Assembly: GCA_040758595.1 (NCBI GenBank)
Contig: JBFLVJ010000020.1
Location: 1-21,398 of the forward strand
Direction: 5' to 3'
DNA: 21,398 nucleotides
DNA from: Bilamarchaeum sp040758595
GTDB taxonomy: Archaea; Micrarchaeota; Micrarchaeia; Anstonellales; Bilamarchaeaceae
Numbering within the stretch: position 1 is the stretch's first letter; each line of letters opens with the position of its first letter. Shown piece after piece: positions 12,347 to 19,524 of this stretch. A program made the position numbers and the translations under genes. The notes beneath the pieces are model-generated. The model was given only the letters and a program-made list of their open reading frames with translations. It did no database searches and was not told where the DNA came from.

Positions 12347-13942
12347 ATGGCAAAGACGGCAGAAGAGGACGGTCCGCCCGCATTCATCTACCTCGGCGAA
12401 TCAGAAGGGAAGCCCGCGGAGCTGTCCGCCCGCTTCCTCACCAGGCACGGCATAATCGCCGGCTCCACAGGCACAGGCAAGAGCCGGGCGATGCAGGTGC
12501 TGGCAGAGCAGCTTGCGGACGCTGGCGCCAATGTCTTCGTATCGGATGTCAAGGGCGACGCGAGCGGTTTCTGCATGGAGGGAGAACCGAACGAGCGCAA
12601 CAAGCTCGCCTCTTTCGAGCCCCATCCTTTGAAATCCAACTACTGGAGCGTGAGCGACCGCTTCGCCAGGATGAGATTCTCGGTGAGCGAGACCGGCAGC
12701 GTGCTCTTCTCCAGGCTGCTCTCATTGAATCCGACCCAGGAGAGCCATCTCACGATCGCATTCTCATACGCGAGGAAGAAAGGCATCCCGCTGGACACCA
12801 CCGGGCAGCTGCTCGACGTGTTGGATGAGCTCGTATCCACCAACCAGAGGGGCATCAGCCCGTCGAGCATCTCGGTCATACAACGGAAACTGCTCTCGCT
12901 CGAAGAATCCGGCCTCGGGAAGATGTTCGGCCAGCCGAGCATATCGATCCCGGATATTCTGGGCCTCAATGTGCTCAACCTCTCGGATGCGAGACGCGAC
13001 ATGTCGGTCTCGCTGGCCCCGGCATTCCTGCTCCAGAAGCTCTTCGACCATCTCCCTGAAGTGGGGGAGGTGGATATGCCGGAATTCGTGATATTCTTCG
13101 ACGAAGCGCACTATCTCTTCAAGGATGCCAACCGCTCGCTCAAAGACCTGATGGTGACCCTGCTCAAGCAGATACGTTCCAAGGGCGTCTCGGTCTTCTT
13201 CGTCACCCAGGACGTCACCGATATCCCTGACGAGATTTTAGGACAGCTATCGACCAAGATAATATTCTCGCAGAAGCCCATGACCAAGAGCGGCAACAGC
13301 CGGTTGAAGGCGCTCGCAAGCTCGTTCCCGAACCCGAAACCCGGAACCCTCGAGACCATCAAGAGCATGCCTCCCGGCACCGCACTCTTATCCACGCTGG
13401 ACATGGGAGGCAACCAGACCGAGGCCATGAAGGTCAAGGTCTTCGCGCCTGCCACCACCATGCAGGTCGTCCCGGATGCCTCGCTCAGGAAAGCGACCGA
13501 CAAGGAGCTCATCGCCAAATACTCGAAACCCGCGACCTCAAAACCCAGAACACCAACACCGCAGCCCCGCAAAGTCCCGCAACCAGAGCTACTGGCACCC
13601 GAGAAAAGGCTCTCCATCGCCCACGAGACATCCATATTCGGCAAGAGGGGACCCAAACCGAAACCCGCGAAGCAAGCTCCGGAAAAACCCACGAAGAAAG
13701 GCCCATCCCTGCTCGACTCGCTCCTGAAAGGCCTGCTCAAGATATTCGGGTTCTTCCTGAAAATCGGGGCGATGCTCATGACCGCGATAATCATCAAGCC
13801 GGCGAAATCGTTCTTCAAGTACCTCGTCAAGAAGCCGGTGCGGCTCATCTATCTCTTCTTCATCCTGCTGCTGATATATGCCGTCGCAATCAACTGGGCG
13901 CTTGTGCAATCATTCCTCGACGCTCTAAAAATCAGCAGCTAG
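12347..13942 (+). CDS. HerA/DUF853-like ATPase with C-terminal membrane anchor
   Basis: The 531-aa product is a FtsK/HerA-superfamily ATPase of the DUF853 (YjgR-like) type, a family with no settled function. The first 370 residues hold the core: Walker A GSTGTGKS (39-46), VSDVKGD (65-71), Walker B FVIFFDEAH (247-255), a sensor VTQDV (286-290), and the family end SMPPGTALLS. A long Pro/Lys-rich linker follows (about 393-455), then two hydrophobic segments (about 466-483 and 500-519) that should anchor it in the membrane. That tail is unusual; DUF853 proteins I know of are soluble. A DNA- or protein-pumping role at the membrane is inference. The start is leaderless (TATA 26 nt upstream). The stop interlocks with that of pyrF. 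Confidence 0.87.
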   Translation: MAKTAEEDGPPAFIYLGESEGKPAELSARFLTRHGIIAGSTGTGKSRAMQVLAEQLADAGANVFVSDVKGDASGFCMEGEPNERNKLASFEPHPLKSNYWSVSDRFARMRFSVSETGSVLFSRLLSLNPTQESHLTIAFSYARKKGIPLDTTGQLLDVLDELVSTNQRGISPSSISVIQRKLLSLEESGLGKMFGQPSISIPDILGLNVLNLSDARRDMSVSLAPAFLLQKLFDHLPEVGEVDMPEFVIFFDEAHYLFKDANRSLKDLMVTLLKQIRSKGVSVFFVTQDVTDIPDEILGQLSTKIIFSQKPMTKSGNSRLKALASSFPNPKPGTLETIKSMPPGTALLSTLDMGGNQTEAMKVKVFAPATTMQVVPDASLRKATDKELIAKYSKPATSKPRTPTPQPRKVPQPELLAPEKRLSIAHETSIFGKRGPKPKPAKQAPEKPTKKGPSLLDSLLKGLLKIFGFFLKIGAMLMTAIIIKPAKSFFKYLVKKPVRLIYLFFILLLIYAVAINWALVQSFLDALKISS

Positions 13943-14751
13943 CTATAAAGGTGCTCGCGTATCACCGCGTTCAGTTTCTGAGCCTCATCGAGCGCGGCTT
14001 CTGCGGCATCCCTGCCGGATTTCTCGAACGCATAAGCGATGGACGAGGAGGCGTTTATCCTGTGTATCCCGGGATTGCCTTTCACAGCCTTCATGACAAT
14101 CTCCAGGTCCCCGCCCTGCGTCCCGACGCCAGGTATCAGAAGCGGCACCCGGTTCCCGGTCGCCCGCACTATCTTCTTTATGGCATCGCTGGTAGCCCCA
14201 ACGACAAGACCGGTTTTCCATTCGAGCGCTTTGGCCGCAACATGCTCGTAGACAGGCTTTCGCCCGGACTTCAGCTCTTCAAAGTCCCGCGCCCCCGCGT
14301 TCGATGTCCGGCAGAGCATGTATGCGAGCTTCCCCTCACGCACAAAAGGCTTCACGGAATCTTCGCCCATATACGGGCTGATGGTCACCGCATCCGCTCC
14401 CCAGAAGTCATATGCCTCGCGCGCATAGGCCTCGCTGCTCTTGCCTATGTCCCCGCGTTTGGCGTCCAGTATGACCGGCACCTCTTTGTTATACCGCTGA
14501 ACCAGGTTCTCCAGCACATAGAGCCCGTCGAACCCGTACTGGGCGAAATATGCGTAGTTCGGCTTCAGCGCGGCGATGGCGTTCTCTTCAAGCAATTTCT
14601 CCACGATGGTATGGAAGAACGGGCCGATGCTCTCTTCCACGGAGCCCGAGGCCGCGGCTTTCTTTATCCGCTCGTGGTCCGGGTCCATGCCGAAGCAAAG
14701 TATCGTCTTCCTCTCCTTGGCGCTCTCTGCGAGCCTGGCGAGCATGTCCAT
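13939..14751 (-). CDS. pyrF: Orotidine 5'-phosphate decarboxylase (long bacterial-type form)
   Basis: The 270-aa product catalyses the last step of UMP synthesis. The catalytic Asp-x-Lys-x-x-Asp array is in DAKRGDIG (96-103; Asp 96, Lys 98, Asp 101), and another conserved lysine is in ALKPNYAYF (Lys 63). SPYMGEDSVKPF (125-136) and GVGTQGGDLE are typical of the type-2 OMP decarboxylases (about 270 aa), which differ from the shorter common archaeal form. ATG 14751 lies 25 nt from the TATA box GATTATAAATC, with no ribosome-binding site. The gene is convergent with the HerA-like gene; stop codons share CTAG (13939-13942). It is divergent from tRNA-Trp. Confidence 0.94.
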   Translation of the reverse strand: MDMLARLAESAKERKTILCFGMDPDHERIKKAAASGSVEESIGPFFHTIVEKLLEENAIAALKPNYAYFAQYGFDGLYVLENLVQRYNKEVPVILDAKRGDIGKSSEAYAREAYDFWGADAVTISPYMGEDSVKPFVREGKLAYMLCRTSNAGARDFEELKSGRKPVYEHVAAKALEWKTGLVVGATSDAIKKIVRATGNRVPLLIPGVGTQGGDLEIVMKAVKGNPGIHRINASSSIAYAFEKSGRDAAEAALDEAQKLNAVIREHLYS

Positions 14752-14770
14752 GGAGAAAGATGCCGTCCGG

Positions 14771-14782
14771 GATTTATAATCG
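14771..14782 (-). promoter_or_regulatory. TATA box of pyrF
   Basis: The minus strand reads CGATTATAAATC, centred about 25 nt before ATG 14751, giving a leaderless transcript. Confidence 0.6.
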
Positions 14783-14811
14783 CTTTTGTCAGGGCCGCGA
14801 TTTTGCGCAAA

Positions 14812-14822
14812 ACATATAAATC
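14812..14822 (+). promoter_or_regulatory. TATA box of tRNA-Trp
   Basis: ACATATAAATC is centred at about 14817. Transcription would begin near 14842, about 32 nt before the mature tRNA 5' end. Confidence 0.6.
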
Positions 14823-14845
14823 CCAGCAGGCAGAATAATCTTTCT

Positions 14846-14865
14846 CTCGGGTCCAGTGGTCCGAG
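14846..14865 (+). other. Hairpin in the tRNA-Trp 5' leader
   Basis: CTCGG (14846-14850) and CCGAG (14861-14865) form a 5-bp stem with a 10-nt loop, just after the predicted transcription start and 8 nt before the tRNA. It may affect RNase P processing. Confidence 0.35.
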
Positions 14866-14873
14866 TGTGTCGT

Positions 14874-14982
14874 GGGGTTATAGTATAACCTGGTAGTACG
14901 GCAGGCTCCAGATCCCGTCCGCAAGGACACGCGAGCCGTACAGGCGATACCTGCATATCGGAGTTCGAATCTCCGTGACCCC
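14874..14982 (+). tRNA. tRNA-Trp (CCA) with a 37-nt anticodon-loop intron
   Basis: All arms can be paired: acceptor GGGGTTA/TGACCCC (14874-14880, 14976-14982), D arm GTAT/GTAC (14883-14899), anticodon stem GCAGG/CCTGC (14901-14905, 14950-14954), 4-nt variable loop, and T arm CGGAG-TTCGAAT-CTCCG (14959-14975). The anticodon loop is CTCCAG plus A, giving anticodon CCA (14908-14910) with U33 and a purine at 37. An intron of 37 nt (14912-14948) sits at the usual archaeal position 37/38. CCA is not encoded; the discriminator base is A 14983. The intron carries a GTCC-GCAA-GGAC tetraloop hairpin. It is too short for the C/D guide RNA found in many euryarchaeal tRNA-Trp introns. Confidence 0.88.
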
Positions 14983-14983
14983 A

Positions 14984-14988
14984 TTTTT
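14984..14988 (+). terminator. T-run after tRNA-Trp
   Basis: Five T residues directly follow the tRNA, enough for archaeal intrinsic termination. The same run (ATTTTTATC) could also act as a TATA-like box for the FKBP gene, about 26 nt before its ATG. Confidence 0.4.
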
Positions 14989-15014
14989 ATCCATCGGATT
15001 TAGAGGTGGCAATC

Positions 15015-15890
15015 ATGCGTTATGCGTTCGTCATGCTTCTGTTCGGGATTTTGCTTTTGGGCTGCGTGAACCCGCCGCCTGCGGTCAATGAGACCAACGG
15101 GACCACGGTCCATCCGGTGATAACAACACCGAACGGCACCCAGCAGCCGGCGAACCAGACGCAGAACGTTTCATACGTGCTCCCGCCGGGCTATGTCCTC
15201 TCCGAAGGCGACCTGGCGGCCGTATGGTACACCCTTCTGGTGGATGGGAAGGTATACGACACCAACAACGCCACCCTGGCCAACGAATCCGGGATATACA
15301 GCCCTTCCAGAAGCTACGTCCCGCTGACATTCACAGTGGGGTTCGACAAGGGGCTGATAAACGGGTTCATACTCAACGTGCTCGGAATGAGCATCAACGA
15401 GACGGTCATATTCAATGTCAAGCCTGAGCTGGGATATGGCATCCACACCCTGGATCGGGTGATAACTGTGCCCCGCTACTACAACAAGAGCATGTATGAG
15501 GTGGTCCCGCGCTCCTATTTCGAGGAGAACGGCCTCGAGGTGTCTAACGGCACCGGTTATGACAGCCCCTACGGCCAGGTGTTCATCAATGACTTCAACG
15601 ATGACAACGTCACCCTCATGTATCTCATGCAGCCCGGGCAAAAATTCACCCTGAACAATGCCCCCCAGAAGGTGGTGTCAATCAGCAACCTCACCGCAAC
15701 GATAGAATTCGATTTCGATGTGAATAAGACATACGTCCTTCCCGACCCCCAGACCGGTGCAGGCACGCGTTTCACGGTAGTGGACAAGACCGAGCAGGAA
15801 ATCACCCTTGACGCCAACCACCCTCTTGCCGGAAAGAACCTGACCTTCCAGGTAACCCTGATAGATGCCATCCCTGCGGCATACAGGTAG
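15015..15890 (+). CDS. FKBP-type peptidyl-prolyl isomerase, surface lipoprotein
   Basis: The 291-aa product starts with a lipoprotein signal (hydrophobic MLLFGILLLGC; lipobox LLLGC, Cys 17). A Thr/Asn-rich linker follows with five N-glycosylation sequons, then an FKBP domain of the archaeal SlyD-like kind. FKBP marks are LTFTVGFDKGLINGFILNVLGM, the ETVIFNVKPELGYG segment, and an inserted chaperone-like region before the end. More than ten sequons in total suggest glycosylation outside the cell. It probably assists folding of secreted proteins. ATG 15015 has GAGGTG about 6 nt upstream; GTG 15006 is unlikely. The stop is 4 nt before the Ca2+ pump gene, so the two are probably co-transcribed. 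Confidence 0.88.
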   Translation: MRYAFVMLLFGILLLGCVNPPPAVNETNGTTVHPVITTPNGTQQPANQTQNVSYVLPPGYVLSEGDLAAVWYTLLVDGKVYDTNNATLANESGIYSPSRSYVPLTFTVGFDKGLINGFILNVLGMSINETVIFNVKPELGYGIHTLDRVITVPRYYNKSMYEVVPRSYFEENGLEVSNGTGYDSPYGQVFINDFNDDNVTLMYLMQPGQKFTLNNAPQKVVSISNLTATIEFDFDVNKTYVLPDPQTGAGTRFTVVDKTEQEITLDANHPLAGKNLTFQVTLIDAIPAAYR

Positions 15891-15894
15891 TCCT

Positions 15895-18558
15895 ATGGAT
15901 TGGCATGCTCTCACTTCGGATCAAGCCATCTCAAAGCTGGAGAGCAGCAGCAAAGGCATCAGCGACGCTGAGGCCGCTGAGCGCCTCAAGCGCTTCGGCC
16001 CGAACACGATCTCCGTGAAAAAAGGCATATCCCCCCTATCGATGTTCATCGATCAGTTCAAGAATCTCCTCGTCGTCATCCTGATCGCCGCGGCGCTCGT
16101 CTCCATCGGGCTGAATCTATTAGAGCCTGAGAAGGCGGATTATATCGATGCGGTCCTTATTTTCGGCATAATACTTGCGAATGCGGTATTCGGTTTCGTG
16201 CAGGAGTACAAGGCGGAGAAGACCATAGAGGCGCTCACCAAAATGAGCGCTCCCATGGCGACGGTCCTCAGGAACGGGAAGGAGAAGGATATCGTTTCCT
16301 CGCTGGTTGTGCCCGGGGACGTCCTGCTGCTCAAGGAAGGCGACAAGATCGCTGCCGATTCCAGGCTGATAGAATGCTTCTCCATGGAGCTCGACGAGTC
16401 AGCACTGACCGGGGAGAGCGTGCCGTCCGAGAAATCCATCGCAGAGCTCAAGGGCAGCATCCCCCTGGCCGAGCGGTGCAATATGGTCTTCATGGACAGC
16501 GTCGTCACCAGGGGCCATGGGAAAGCGGTTGTCGTCGGCACCGGGCTGAAGACCGAGGTGGGAAAGATAGCCAGGGAGATATCAGAAGCCCCCCAGAAAG
16601 TGACGCGGTTCCAGCTCGAGATCGAGGATGTGGGAAAGAAGATATCCCTGGTGACGCTGGGGATATTGATACTCATCATCGCCACCAATCTCCTCCTGCA
16701 TAAAGGAGACCTCTTCTATGTATTCCTCGCAGCGGTCGCCTTGGGGGTTGCAGCGATACCGGAAGGCCTGCCCGCGGTGGTGACCCTGGCGCTATCCATC
16801 GCGACCAACAGGATGCTCAAGCAGAACGCCCTCATGAGAAGGCTCTCAACGGTCCAGGATCTCGGTTCCGTGGATGTCATCTGCACAGATAAGACCGGGA
16901 CGTTGACCGAGAATATCATGACGGTCAGGAAAATCTTCTTCGATGACATCCACATCTCAGTTGGGGGCAAAGGCCTCGAAAAGGACGGCGACTTCGCATA
17001 CGAAGGAGGCGTGCGCCCTGCGGGCATCGACCTCCTTCTCAAAGCGGCCTTCCTCTGCAACGATGCTAGGGAGGTGGAAGACTGGGACGGACAAAAGTTC
17101 AAGGGCGATCCCACCGAGATAGCGCTCCTTCTTCCGGCATACAAGGCCGGCCTCGATGTCGAAGGCATACGCGGCTCCATGAAGCGGCTCAACGAGATCC
17201 CGTTCTCTTCGGACAGGAAGATGATGTCGACTTTGAACCGGGATGGGGATATCAACTATGTGTTCGCCAAAGGCGCCCCGGAAGTGCTGCTGGAGAGATG
17301 CACGAAGCTGATGCGCGGCGGCAAGGCGAAGAGACTGACAGATGAGGACCGTGCCGAGCTTATCAAGAAGAACGAGTCGCTGGCTTCCGAAGCCCTCCGT
17401 GTAATCGCCCTGGCATACAAGATGAATCCTGGCACGAGCTTCGATGAAAAGGACCTCATCTTCTTGGGGATGATGGGGATGATAGACCCCCCAAGGGAAG
17501 GGGTCCGGGCCGCCATATCAGACTGCAGAAAGGCCGGCATCCGCGTCATCATGATAACCGGGGACAACAGGTTCACGGCCCAGGCCATCGGGCGGGAGCT
17601 CGGCTTCGAGCCGAAAGCGCTCAGCGGCGATGAGCTCGATTCTCTCTCAGAGACCGAGCTCAAGGTCGTGGTCGAGAACAACGACATCTTCGCCCGCACG
17701 AGCCCTCACCACAAGGTGCTAATACTCAAGGCCCTCAAGCGGGCAGGCCACAGCGTGGCTATGACCGGGGACGGGGTGAATGATGCCGCGGCCATGAAGA
17801 ACTCCGAAGTCGGCATCGCGATGGGCATCCGTGGAACCGAGGTCACCAAGCAGGCGAGCGATATCATAATACTCGATGACAATTTCATCTCCATAAGGAA
17901 CGCGATAGCAGAAGGCAGAGGCACATTCGACAACATCAGGAAGTTCGTCACCCTCCTTCTCGGAGCGAACGCGTCGGAGGTCCTCGTTGTATTCATCGCT
18001 AGCGTCACGGCCCTCGGCCTTTCACCGAAAATCGCGATACAGCTGCTCTGGATCAACCTGCTCACTGACGGCCTTCCCGCCCTTGCGCTCGGCGCTGATA
18101 AGCCAGCCGGAGACATCATGGAGAGGAAACCCAGGCCGAAAAGCGAGCGGATCCTGAACCGCGGCGCGCTCTATTTCATCGCATGGATGGGCGTCGTGGA
18201 AGCGCTTGCGCTCCTAGCCCTCTACGCCTTCTACATGCTATCGGGGGATGATATAAAGGCATATACGATATTCTTCACGGGATTCGTCATCTTGGAGATA
18301 ATCAGCGTCTATCTCGTCCGTTGGAGGTACAAGACAGAATTCATCTCAAACAGATGGCTCCACTTAGCTACCCTGCTATCCTTCACGCTCCAGCTCGCGG
18401 TGATCTATACCGGTCTTGGCGACTGGTTCATGGTGGTGCCCCTGGCTATGGAGGATTGGGCTGCGATCCTCATCGCGGCGGCAGGCTTGAGCTCGATAGT
18501 CTACCTGGCGATGAAGCTGGAGCCTTTGCTCCTCAGGGCCTCCGGCCATGCAGATTGA
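15895..18558 (+). CDS. P2A-type (SERCA-like) Ca2+-transporting ATPase
   Basis: The 887-aa product is a P-type cation pump. It has the TGES loop of the actuator domain (DESALTGES), the phosphorylated Asp 332 in CTDKTGTLTEN, MITGDNRFTAQAI, and MTGDGVNDAAAM (623-634). Ten membrane helices are expected. Residues at the SERCA calcium sites are all present: Glu 290 in IPEGLP (M4), Asn 692 and Glu 695 in GANASEV (M5), Asn 721, Thr 724 and Asp 725 in NLLTDGLP (M6), and Glu 801 in VILEIIS (M8). This supports Ca2+ export with two sites. ATG 15895 follows the FKBP stop by 4 nt. The next downstream sequence is repeat copy E. Mg2+ or Mn2+ specificity is less likely. Confidence 0.93.
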   Translation: MDWHALTSDQAISKLESSSKGISDAEAAERLKRFGPNTISVKKGISPLSMFIDQFKNLLVVILIAAALVSIGLNLLEPEKADYIDAVLIFGIILANAVFGFVQEYKAEKTIEALTKMSAPMATVLRNGKEKDIVSSLVVPGDVLLLKEGDKIAADSRLIECFSMELDESALTGESVPSEKSIAELKGSIPLAERCNMVFMDSVVTRGHGKAVVVGTGLKTEVGKIAREISEAPQKVTRFQLEIEDVGKKISLVTLGILILIIATNLLLHKGDLFYVFLAAVALGVAAIPEGLPAVVTLALSIATNRMLKQNALMRRLSTVQDLGSVDVICTDKTGTLTENIMTVRKIFFDDIHISVGGKGLEKDGDFAYEGGVRPAGIDLLLKAAFLCNDAREVEDWDGQKFKGDPTEIALLLPAYKAGLDVEGIRGSMKRLNEIPFSSDRKMMSTLNRDGDINYVFAKGAPEVLLERCTKLMRGGKAKRLTDEDRAELIKKNESLASEALRVIALAYKMNPGTSFDEKDLIFLGMMGMIDPPREGVRAAISDCRKAGIRVIMITGDNRFTAQAIGRELGFEPKALSGDELDSLSETELKVVVENNDIFARTSPHHKVLILKALKRAGHSVAMTGDGVNDAAAMKNSEVGIAMGIRGTEVTKQASDIIILDDNFISIRNAIAEGRGTFDNIRKFVTLLLGANASEVLVVFIASVTALGLSPKIAIQLLWINLLTDGLPALALGADKPAGDIMERKPRPKSERILNRGALYFIAWMGVVEALALLALYAFYMLSGDDIKAYTIFFTGFVILEIISVYLVRWRYKTEFISNRWLHLATLLSFTLQLAVIYTGLGDWFMVVPLAMEDWAAILIAAAGLSSIVYLAMKLEPLLLRASGHAD

Positions 18559-18560
18559 GT

Positions 18561-18725
18561 CCCAGCGGTTCCGGGCAGCCGGTTCCCGGCTAGGGTCCCT
18601 GGTTTCCGGTCTTCAGTTCCCCGTTCCGGGTCCCGAGTTGTGCATCACTGGGTCCAGAACCCAAGACCCAGAGCCCAAAACCAGCATTCTGGATCGGTTG
18701 CCGGAAACAGGAGACCGGGAACAGT
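18561..18725. repeat. Dispersed G-rich repeat, copy E, folded back on itself
   Basis: The left part is in plus orientation, with GTTTCCGGTC at 18602-18611 and GTTCCGGGTCCCG after it. The right part (about 18697-18722, reading GCCGGAAACAGGAGACCGGG) is an inverted partner of the left part (GTTCCCGG..CTGGTTTCCGG, about 18581-18609). A perfect 7-bp stem CTGGGTC/GACCCAG (18649-18670) lies in the loop. The stretch fills the space between the Ca2+ pump and the KaiC-like gene and encodes nothing convincing. Confidence 0.65.
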
Positions 18726-18749
18726 AAATTCTCCTTCGCATCCCCGCTG

Positions 18750-18759
18750 ATTTTTAAAC
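18750..18759 (+). promoter_or_regulatory. TATA box of the KaiC-RTX-pilin cluster
   Basis: ATTTTTAAAC is centred about 35 nt before ATG 18790. Transcription would start near 18780 with a leader of about 10 nt that includes TTGATC, a partial match to the archaeal GGTGATC ribosome-binding consensus. Confidence 0.5.
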
Positions 18760-18789
18760 CTGCTCTGATTGATATGGGCAGTTGATCAT

Positions 18790-19524
18790 ATGACGAAAAA
18801 GGATGCACCTAGGAGTTCGGCTTTGGAACGGGTACCTAGCGGCATCCCGGGTCTCGATGATATGATGTCCGGAGGCTTCGTAAGGCAAAGCACTGCGCTG
18901 ATCCGCGGCGGGACCGGATCCGGAAAGACCCTTCTTTGCCTGCAGTACCTTCATGCTGGCGCTACCAAATACGATGAGCCGGGCGTCTATATCAGCTTCG
19001 CGGAATCAGAGAAGGTCATCTACCAGCATTCCAAGCTCTTCAACTGGAACATGGAAGAGCTCGCGGCGAAGAACAAGTTCGCGGTCATCCGCTACCAGCC
19101 CCACGAGATCGTCAAGATAATCGACGAGGGCGGCGGACTTATACGGGACAGCATCGAGTCCATGGGCGCCAAGCGGCTGGTGATGGATTCGCTAACGGCC
19201 TACGAGATGATGTTCGATAACAAGTACCGTGCCAACCAATCCATACTCGCGCTCCTGGAGATACTAAGGAAATGGGATACGACTTCCCTGGTGACTTCTG
19301 AGACACCCATAAGACCTCTCCTGGTGGGGAAAGAGCGGCTAGGATTCCTCACCGACAGCATACTTCATCTTTATCATGTCCGCACAGGGCCGCACCGTTC
19401 CAGGGCGGTCGAAGTGATCAAGATGAGGGACACCAACCACTCAGACGAAGTACGTATATTCAATCTAGGGCAGAACGGCATCGAAATCACAAAGGGGTTG
19501 TGCAAGCTTGACAGCACCATGTAG
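18790..19524 (+). CDS. Single-domain KaiC/RadA-like ATPase
   Basis: The 244-aa product is a KaiC-family RecA-fold ATPase. It opens with the typical VPSGIPGLDDMMSGGF (about 15-30), then Walker A GGTGSGKT (about 40-47), VYISFAES after strand 2, and Walker B RLVMDSLTAYEMM (about 132-144). The end has EVIKMRDTNHSDEVRIFNLGQNGIEI, the usual KaiC C-terminal strand pattern. Such single-domain proteins are frequent in archaea; some (FlaH/ArlH) drive archaellum or pilus assembly, others are signalling ATPases. It lies directly upstream of two class III signal-peptide genes and overlaps the first by 17 bp, so a surface-filament role is a fair inference. ATG 18790 is preferred over TTG 18769, which overlaps the promoter region. 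Confidence 0.9.
   Translation: MTKKDAPRSSALERVPSGIPGLDDMMSGGFVRQSTALIRGGTGSGKTLLCLQYLHAGATKYDEPGVYISFAESEKVIYQHSKLFNWNMEELAAKNKFAVIRYQPHEIVKIIDEGGGLIRDSIESMGAKRLVMDSLTAYEMMFDNKYRANQSILALLEILRKWDTTSLVTSETPIRPLLVGKERLGFLTDSILHLYHVRTGPHRSRAVEVIKMRDTNHSDEVRIFNLGQNGIEITKGLCKLDSTM

Noticed and set aside
13326..13350. Further repeat copies in the HerA-like gene (CCCGAACCCGAAACCCGGAACC and the Pro-rich linker)
   Set aside because: The decamer core is absent, the peptide FPNPKPGTLETIKSMPPG matches what the DUF853 family normally has there, and the linker is ordinary Pro/Lys codon repetition.
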